Shown here one piece after another: positions 58,961 to 64,000 of a stretch of 64,000 nucleotides of DNA; positions within the stretch are counted from its first letter, which is position 1, and every line of letters starts with the position of its first letter. The position numbers and the translations under genes are program-made. The stretch is from Aquibaculum arenosum. Its GTDB lineage: Bacteria > Pseudomonadota > Alphaproteobacteria > Kiloniellales > DSM-21159. Where the stretch lies: NCBI RefSeq assembly GCF_029222965.1, contig NZ_JARHUD010000004.1, positions 124,001 to 188,000 on the forward strand, given 5' to 3'. The notes beneath the pieces are model-generated. The model worked only from the letters and a program-made list of their open reading frames with translations. It did not search any database and was not told where the DNA came from.

Positions 58961-61900
58961 ATGGTTCTCTCCGACGTCTCGATCAAGCGACCGGTTCTGG
59001 CCACGGTGCTGAGCCTGCTGATCGTCGTGTTGGGGATCGCTTCTTTTATGCAATTGGCGGTTCGCGAGAACCCCAACATCGATCCGCCCATCGTCTCGAT
59101 CCGCGTGGAGTACACCGGCGCCTCGCCCCAGGTGATCGAGAGCGAGGTGGTGGAGGTCATCGAGGACGCCATCGCCACGGTCGAAGGCATCCGCTACATC
59201 ACCTCCGAAAGCCGCGATGGGCGCGGCTTCATCACCATCAACTTCAACCTCAATCGTGACGTCGACGTTGCGGCCAATGATGTGCGCGACGCCATCGGGC
59301 GGGTTCTCAACCGCCTGCCGGACCAGGCCGACGCGCCCATAGTGCGCAAGTCGGACGCCGATGCGCGTCCCATGCTGTGGCTCTCGCTGACCAGCGAGCG
59401 CATGGAGCCGTCGGAATTGACCGACTACGCCCGGCGCTACCTGGTGGATCGCCTGTCGGTGCTGGAGGGCGTGGCCAGCATCAACATCGGTGGTGAGCGG
59501 CGCTATGCCATGCGCATCTGGCTCGACCGCGAGGCCATGGCTGCGCGCAATCTGACCATCGGCGACATCGAAAGCGCGCTGCGCGAAAACAACCTCGAAC
59601 TGCCCGCCGGGCGGATCGAATCGGTGACGCGGGAACTGACGGTACGCACCTCGACGCGGCTGGCCACGGCCGAGGAGTTCGCCGAGATCGTGGTGGCGCG
59701 CACGCCGGACTATCAAGTGCGCCTGGGCGAGGTGGCCCGGGTGGAGCGCGGCGTGGAAAGCGAGCGTACGATCTTGCGTGCCGACGGGCAGCGGGCCGTG
59801 GGGCTTGGCGTCATTCGCCAGTCGAACGCCAACGTCATCGAGGTCTCGGACCGGGTGCAGGCCGAACTGGACCTGATCGAGGAGAACCTTCCACCCGGCG
59901 TTTCCATCACCCGCAGCTATGATGAATCGGTTTTCGTGCGTGCCGCCGTGCGGGAGGTGATCATCTCATTGGGCATCGCGATCGCCCTGGTGATCGTCGT
60001 CATCTTTCTCTTCCTGCGGTCGATCCGCGCGACGGCGATCCCGGCCTTCACGATCCCGGTGTCCATCATCGGCGCTTTCATCATTATGGCGCCAGCGGGC
60101 TTCTCCATTAACGTGCTGACGCTGCTGGCGCTGATCTTGGCCGTGGGCCTGGTGGTGGATGACGCCATCGTGATGTTGGAGAACATCCAGCGGCGTATCG
60201 ACGAGGGTGAGCCGCCCTTGATGGCGGCCTACCGCGGCGCCCGGCAGGTGGCCTTCGCCGTGATCGCAACCACTCTGACCCTCATCGCCGTCTTCGTGCC
60301 CATCGCCTTCATGGAGGGCAACGTGGGCCGGCTCTTTACCGAATTCGGCTTCGTCATGGCTGCGGCCGTGATCTTCTCCAGCCTGGTTGCGCTCACGCTT
60401 GCGCCCATGCTCTGCTCCAAGTGGTTGCGGCCCACGAGTGGCGGCAACATGTTCGTGCGCGGTTCCGAGCGCTTCCTGAACGGCCTTGCCGCCGGTTATC
60501 GCAGCGCGTTGCAGGTCTCGCTCAAGCTGCCGATCGTGGTATTGGCACTGGCCTTCGTGGCCGCGCTGGCTGCCGTTCAGCTCTTTCTCTACCTCCCCCA
60601 GGAGTTGACGCCCATCGAGGACCGGGGTGTCATCATCATTCCCGGCACCGCAGCCGAAGGCACCACGCCGGCAGAAACCTATCGCAGCGTCCAGGGCATT
60701 GAGCGGCAACTCGAGCAGTTCCGCGAACAGGGGCTCGCCAACCGCATCTTCACCATTGTGGGCTTTGGCGGCATCGGCAATCGCTCCTTCACCATCCTTG
60801 GATTGGTGCCCTGGGAGGAGCGGGAGGTGCGCCAGCAGGACGTCACCCAGCAGATCTTCCCCATGCTGGGCAATGTGCCGGGCATTCGCGCCTTTGCGGT
60901 CAATCCACCGGGCCTGGGCCAGTCCAGCTTCCGCCAGCCCTTGCAGGTGGTGGTCAGTGGCGCCGACTACGACGAGATCAAGCGCTGGACCGACCGGCTG
61001 GTTGAGCGGGCGGGACAGAATCCGGGGCTGATCAACGTCGACACGGACTATGACGAGAACAGGCCGCAACTCGATGTCTCGGTCGACCGGCGCCGCGCCG
61101 CCGACCTGGGTGTAAACTCCGAAGAGGTGGCGCGCGCCATCGAGACCATGATCGCTTCGCGTGTGGTTGGCCGCTATCTCGACCGTGGGCGTGAGTATGA
61201 CGTCATCGTCCAGGCCGATCCGGCCGACCGGGCCACGCCGGCCGATCTGGAGAACATCTTCCTGCGCGCCTCCGACGACCAACTCGTGCCGTTGTCGAGC
61301 CTGATCTCCGTGGAGGAACGCGGCGCCTCACCGCGCCTGACGCGCGTCGACCGTCTGCCGTCGATCACCATCACCGCCTCCCTGGCCGATGGCTACGATC
61401 TGGGGCAGGCGCTGACATTCATCCAGGACCTGGCAGCGGAAGAACTGCCGCCGGAGGCGCGGCTCGGCTATCTCGGCCAGTCTCTGGAGTTCATGGAAAC
61501 CAGCGGCGCGATCTATGTCACCTTTGCCCTCGCGCTGCTCATCGTTTTCCTGGTGCTGGCGGCGCAGTTCGAAAGCTGGATCCACCCGCTGATCATCCTG
61601 CTGGTGGTGCCCTTGGCCATCACTGGAGCACTGGGCGCTTTGCTGCTCAGCGGCATCTCGCTCAACATCTACAGCCAGATTGGCATGATCTTGCTGATTG
61701 GCCTGCTGGCCAAGAACGGCATTCTGATCGTCGAGTTCGCGAACCAGCTGCGCGACGAAGGGATGAGCGTGCGCGAGGCCATCGTCGAAGGCTCGGTGCT
61801 GCGCTTCCGTCCCATCCTCATGACCGCGATCTCCACCGTCTTTGGTGCCTTGCCACTGGTGATGGCCACGGGGGCCGGCGCCGAAAGCCGGGCCTCGATT

Positions 61901-62080
61901 GGTGTGGTGGTGATCGGCGGCCTGCTCTTCGCCTCGGTCTTGACGCTCTTCGTCGTGCCGGTGCTCTATGATCTGTTGGCGGGCTTCACCCGCTCGCGCA
62001 ACGCCGTGGCGCAGGATCTCGAGGCGTTGGAGGCGGATGAGCGTCGCCAGGCCAAGCCGGGCGAGCAGCCGGCGGAATAG
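58961..62080 (+). CDS. RND-family efflux transporter permease
   Basis: The 1,039-residue inner-membrane pump of the AcrB/MexB class begins SIKRPVLATVLSLLIVVLG. TM4 has the proton-relay pair in LAVGLVVDDAIVMLENI, and the C-terminal half repeats the fold with LLIGLLAKNGILIVEFANQL. The docking and porter domains are full length. Multidrug or organic-compound export driven by protons is expected, with the substrate unknown. It is translated from its own ATG after the adaptor gene. Confidence 0.96.
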   Translation: MVLSDVSIKRPVLATVLSLLIVVLGIASFMQLAVRENPNIDPPIVSIRVEYTGASPQVIESEVVEVIEDAIATVEGIRYITSESRDGRGFITINFNLNRDVDVAANDVRDAIGRVLNRLPDQADAPIVRKSDADARPMLWLSLTSERMEPSELTDYARRYLVDRLSVLEGVASINIGGERRYAMRIWLDREAMAARNLTIGDIESALRENNLELPAGRIESVTRELTVRTSTRLATAEEFAEIVVARTPDYQVRLGEVARVERGVESERTILRADGQRAVGLGVIRQSNANVIEVSDRVQAELDLIEENLPPGVSITRSYDESVFVRAAVREVIISLGIAIALVIVVIFLFLRSIRATAIPAFTIPVSIIGAFIIMAPAGFSINVLTLLALILAVGLVVDDAIVMLENIQRRIDEGEPPLMAAYRGARQVAFAVIATTLTLIAVFVPIAFMEGNVGRLFTEFGFVMAAAVIFSSLVALTLAPMLCSKWLRPTSGGNMFVRGSERFLNGLAAGYRSALQVSLKLPIVVLALAFVAALAAVQLFLYLPQELTPIEDRGVIIIPGTAAEGTTPAETYRSVQGIERQLEQFREQGLANRIFTIVGFGGIGNRSFTILGLVPWEEREVRQQDVTQQIFPMLGNVPGIRAFAVNPPGLGQSSFRQPLQVVVSGADYDEIKRWTDRLVERAGQNPGLINVDTDYDENRPQLDVSVDRRRAADLGVNSEEVARAIETMIASRVVGRYLDRGREYDVIVQADPADRATPADLENIFLRASDDQLVPLSSLISVEERGASPRLTRVDRLPSITITASLADGYDLGQALTFIQDLAAEELPPEARLGYLGQSLEFMETSGAIYVTFALALLIVFLVLAAQFESWIHPLIILLVVPLAITGALGALLLSGISLNIYSQIGMILLIGLLAKNGILIVEFANQLRDEGMSVREAIVEGSVLRFRPILMTAISTVFGALPLVMATGAGAESRASIGVVVIGGLLFASVLTLFVVPVLYDLLAGFTRSRNAVAQDLEALEADERRQAKPGEQPAE

Positions 62081-62112
62081 CACGCCGTCCATTTTCTTGG
62101 GGGGAGACCGTC

Positions 62113-62502
62113 ATGCCGAAGACCCTGCACAAGCGCCACGCCGGCGCCTCATCGCCCACCGCGCGCTATGCCCCGGCCCTGGAGGTGGACGAAGGCCGGC
62201 GCTGGCTCTACCTCTCGGGCCAGGTCGGCACTCTGCCCGACGGAAGCGTGGCGCAAGGGGCGGAAGACCAGATGCACGCCGTCTTCACCAACATCCAATC
62301 GCTGCTGCGCTCGGCCGGCATGGGCTGGGAGCATCTGGTGCGCTTCAATGTCTATCTGACCCGGCGCGAAGACCTGCAGCTTTTCCGCGACGTTCGCGAC
62401 TCCTTCATCGGCGACGCCGAACCCGCCTCCACCCTGCTCATCGTCGCCGGCCTCGCCAGCCCCGACTTCCTGGTCGAAATCGAGGCTGTCGCGGCGGCCT
62501 GA
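62113..62502 (+). CDS. RidA family protein (enamine/imine deaminase type)
   Basis: The 129-residue protein has the YjgF/RidA chorismate-mutase-like fold with LYLSGQVGTLPDGSVAQG, QMHAVFTNIQSLL and LVRFNVYLTRREDLQ. The otherwise conserved Arg in the active-site region cannot be judged without alignment. RidA proteins hydrolyse reactive enamines from PLP enzymes. A GGGGAG ribosome site precedes the ATG. It is the last intact gene before the rearranged patch. Confidence 0.9.
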   Translation: MPKTLHKRHAGASSPTARYAPALEVDEGRRWLYLSGQVGTLPDGSVAQGAEDQMHAVFTNIQSLLRSAGMGWEHLVRFNVYLTRREDLQLFRDVRDSFIGDAEPASTLLIVAGLASPDFLVEIEAVAAA

Positions 62503-62511
62503 GTAGGAGAG

Positions 62512-62740
62512 TTATGCCGCAGTGCCCCCTACGGTGATGGCACTGACCAGGAGGCTGGGCTGGCCGACGCCCACGGGGACGCCCTGGCCGTCCTTGCCGC
62601 AGGTGCTAATGCCGGGATCGAGCGCCATGTCGTTGCCGATGCCGGTGACCTTGGTCAGCACGTCGGGGCCGTTGCCGATCAGGGTGGCGCCCTTGACCGC
62701 GGGACCGGTCTTGCCGTCCTCCACCAGGTGGGCCGACACC
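62512..62740 (-). pseudogene. tldD: 3' fragment of tldD (duplicated copy)
   Basis: Only about 75 codons of the TldD C-terminus remain, from about HLVEDGKTG through VKGATLIGNGPDVL and GQGVPVGVGQPSLL to VGGTAA and a TAA stop. The segment breaks off where transposase sequence begins. Compared with the copy at the window end it has several substitutions, including Gly to Ser before TCGKDG. An ATG further upstream belongs to the transposon-derived part, so no functional protein is expected. Confidence 0.85.
62515..62695. repeat. Direct repeat, left copy of tldD 3' end
   Basis: This stretch matches 63820-64000 without gaps and with about eight or nine differences by eye. The two copies are in the same orientation and 1,305 bases apart, flanking the transposase remnant and the foreign lipoprotein gene. 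The repeat may extend further on the right, beyond the window. Confidence 0.9.
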
Positions 62741-62746
62741 GCCTGT

Positions 62747-63169
62747 CGCCCCGTTGCCTTCCTCCTGACCGGTGGGCGGGTTGCAGATTGCACGGCTGCG
62801 GAGCAACTGCTGGACTAGGTAACGAACGCCGATCTGGTGCATAGCGACAGGGGCTACGACACCAACGCCGTGCGCTGCAAGATCGACGCCAAGAGAGCAG
62901 CACCCAACATTCCGCCCAAGGTCAACCGCCGCTGGAAAGGTTGTTTCTCGCCCTATCTGTACCGAATCCGGAATGCCATTGAGCGGATGTTCAACAGGCT
63001 CAAGGACTTTCTTCCGGTTGCCACGCGGTACAACCGGCTGCCCACCAACTTCCTCGCCGCCCTCCAGGTTGTTGCCATGGTCAACTACTGGTTATGCGTC
63101 CGGGGCCTAGTGCCCGCCGCCCTGTGTTTGCGATGGTTCAAACGTGGGTGTGCGTGTCGTCGGCTGTGA
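62747..63169 (+). pseudogene. IS5-family transposase remnant with internal stop
   Basis: Translation gives RPVAFLLTGGRVADC, then LLD followed by an in-frame TAG (62816-62818). The same frame continues VHSDRGYDTNAVRCKID, NRRWKGCFSPYLYRIRNAIE, RMFNRLKDFLPVATRYNRL and ends about NYWL. The Asp of HSDRGYD and Glu of RNAIER are DDE residues of IS5-type enzymes. The 5' half is missing, the left end abuts the tldD fragment, and no terminal repeats were found. Residues after NYWL are probably run-on. Confidence 0.85.
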
Positions 63170-63433
63170 GCTTTCGCTTAATTCTTGCGTAACCATCCGA
63201 CCACAGTCCCCATGGCAGTCAACCCAGCCCATTCCAGGTATAAAAACCTCTTCCCACGATTCAGGTATTACACCAATATTTCCCAAGTAGTCTGATTCTT
63301 CCACAGTTCTAACTCTGTACTGCTCCCCGTCTACGGATATACTCGGGGATTCGGTGATGGTTGACTCACAAGCTGTAAATGTCGATATGATCACAACTGA
63401 TGCAGAGAATAGTATGGTCCGCTTCACTTTCAT
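63107..63433 (-). CDS. Small putative lipoprotein, foreign composition
   Basis: The 108-residue product has a short lysine-rich start, a hydrophobic stretch and FTAC as a weak lipobox (MKVKRTILFSASVVIISTFT). The mature part, rich in Ser, Thr and Glu, has VDCHGDCG with two cysteines. GAGGAAA precedes the ATG. Its AT-rich codon use differs sharply from neighbours, and its 3' end overlaps the tail of the transposase remnant. No family is recognised. It probably arrived with the rearrangement. Confidence 0.5.
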   Translation of the reverse strand: MKVKRTILFSASVVIISTFTACESTITESPSISVDGEQYRVRTVEESDYLGNIGVIPESWEEVFIPGMGWVDCHGDCGRMVTQELSESSQPTTRTPTFEPSQTQGGGH

Positions 63434-63816
63434 AGTTTCCTCGGCTTTCTGGTTCGCTATCGGGTTAAGCAATTGGTCTGGCCGAAACTTACTGGCAAGC
63501 GCAGCAAATTGTCTTTGCGTTCCGTGCGCTGATGTGTGTGCCGACCACCTTACGGTGTAGTTTGTGTCACGAATTATCCGCGATCAATTAGTATAATTAC
63601 TTAATTGTTTCTTGTGTAAGTTGAATTTGCAGCACTGTTCGGATGGATTCGCAAATCCAATCTGAGGATCGGCTCTGGTGGCGGGAAATGCACGCAGTGC
63701 AAAGGAGATGGCAGAAGGGTGTGCTGCCGCGTAGGAAATGGCGCAGATCTCATTGTTGGATCGTTCTCTGCTCACCAGGAGGCACAAAGTCCAGTTGCGC
63801 CTTCCGCTGAGCCGCC
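63434..63816. other. AT-rich noncoding stretch
   Basis: This 383-base stretch is much richer in A and T than the rest of the window. A short minus-strand frame (63584-63787) and plus-strand frames have no ribosome site and no recognisable product. It probably holds the promoter of the small lipoprotein gene and the remains of inserted DNA. Confidence 0.45.
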
Positions 63817-64000
63817 TCAGGCCGCCGTGCCGCCCACGGTGATGGCGCTGACCAGGAGGCTGGGCTGGCCGACGCCCACGGGGACGCCCTGGCCGTCCTT
63901 GCCGCAGGTGCCGATGCCGGGGTCGAGCGCCATGTCGTTGCCGATGCCGGTGACCTTGGTCAGCACGTCGGGGCCGTTGCCGATCAGGGTGGCGCCCTTG
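63817..64000 (-). CDS. tldD: TldD metalloprotease, C-terminal part (runs off window)
   Basis: Reading from the window edge, the sequence is KGATLIGNGPDVLTKV, IGNDMALDPGIGTCGKDG and QGVPVGVGQPSLL to VGGTAA and TGA, the conserved C-terminus of TldD. TldD with TldE processes peptides such as microcins. The rest of the gene lies beyond the window, so its integrity is unknown. It is the more conserved of the two copies. Confidence 0.9.
   Translation of the reverse strand, partial: KGATLIGNGPDVLTKVTGIGNDMALDPGIGTCGKDGQGVPVGVGQPSLLVSAITVGGTAA
63820..64000. repeat. Direct repeat, right copy of tldD 3' end
   Basis: This is the partner of the repeat at 62515-62695, ungapped and nearly identical. It lies within the copy of tldD that reaches the window end and keeps the conserved Gly before TCGKDG. 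Confidence 0.9.

Noticed and set aside
62522-62818. A plus-strand ORF running from the tldD fragment into the transposase
   Set aside because: Its first 75 codons are antisense to tldD; only the end is transposase, so it is a junction artefact.
63584-63787. A 67-codon minus-strand ORF in the AT-rich stretch
   Set aside because: It has no ribosome site and no similarity I recognise, and it is short enough to occur by chance.

Overview
The window is GC-rich, densely coded bacterial chromosome. Gene content points to an alphaproteobacterium, most likely of the Rhodospirillales type. Supporting signs are the chvI-chvG-hprK-EIIA-HPr cluster beside pckA, an FzlA-like division protein, a metX-metW pair, a chorismate mutase-hisC-tyrA operon, a petABC bc1 operon with separate cytochrome b and c1, and a TAXI-type TRAP transporter. 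A NaChBac-type sodium channel and a trehalose operon suggest a marine or salt-tolerant lifestyle. That is inference; no rRNA or tRNA gene was seen that could fix the taxonomy.

Layout. 0-6 kb: lepA, an FzlA-like GST-fold gene, a periplasmic TPR protein, a DMT exporter, BolA, a ribbon-helix-helix protein and a NUDIX hydrolase. 6-12 kb: an orphan BcsB-like membrane protein, hrpB and rnd. 12-15.5 kb: a two-gene TAXI-TRAP operon with a strong hairpin between its genes. 15.8-20.4 kb: aspS, a voltage-gated sodium channel, and metX-metW. 20.6-23.5 kb: an aromatic amino-acid operon whose first gene looks like a degenerate P-protein. 23.5-29.9 kb: glk, diaminopropionate ammonia-lyase and the otsB-GH15-otsA trehalose operon.

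29.9-38.4 kb: a regulatory phosphotransferase cluster (EI, HPr, EIIA-Man, then a single ORF joining HPr kinase to RapZ) downstream of the ChvG/ChvI two-component system, with pckA divergent. This forms a carbon/envelope sensing module with no sugar permease in sight. 38.4-44.4 kb: a creatininase-family amidohydrolase, an EVE protein, hemF-trmL, petABC and a CsaA-like tRNA-binding protein. 44.6-51.9 kb: arsH, a GreB-like factor, ilvE, a MarR regulator with an OmpR/EnvZ-like pair, a PmtA-like methyltransferase, a GNAT enzyme and a lipoprotein. 51.9-57.6 kb: the molybdenum cofactor operon mobB-moeA-moaD-moaE, the hybrid malic enzyme maeB and an L,D-transpeptidase. 57.8-62.5 kb: an RND efflux pair and RidA.

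62.5-64 kb is a rearranged, partly AT-rich patch. A 3' fragment of tldD, an IS5-type transposase remnant with an internal stop, and a foreign-looking lipoprotein gene lie between two near-identical copies of the tldD 3' end; the second copy runs off the window. Three intergenic elements sharing a GTGAATC(T/C)GCTCT core and strong dyad symmetry lie behind pckA, behind arsH and behind the EnvZ-like kinase, and look like a dispersed repeat family.
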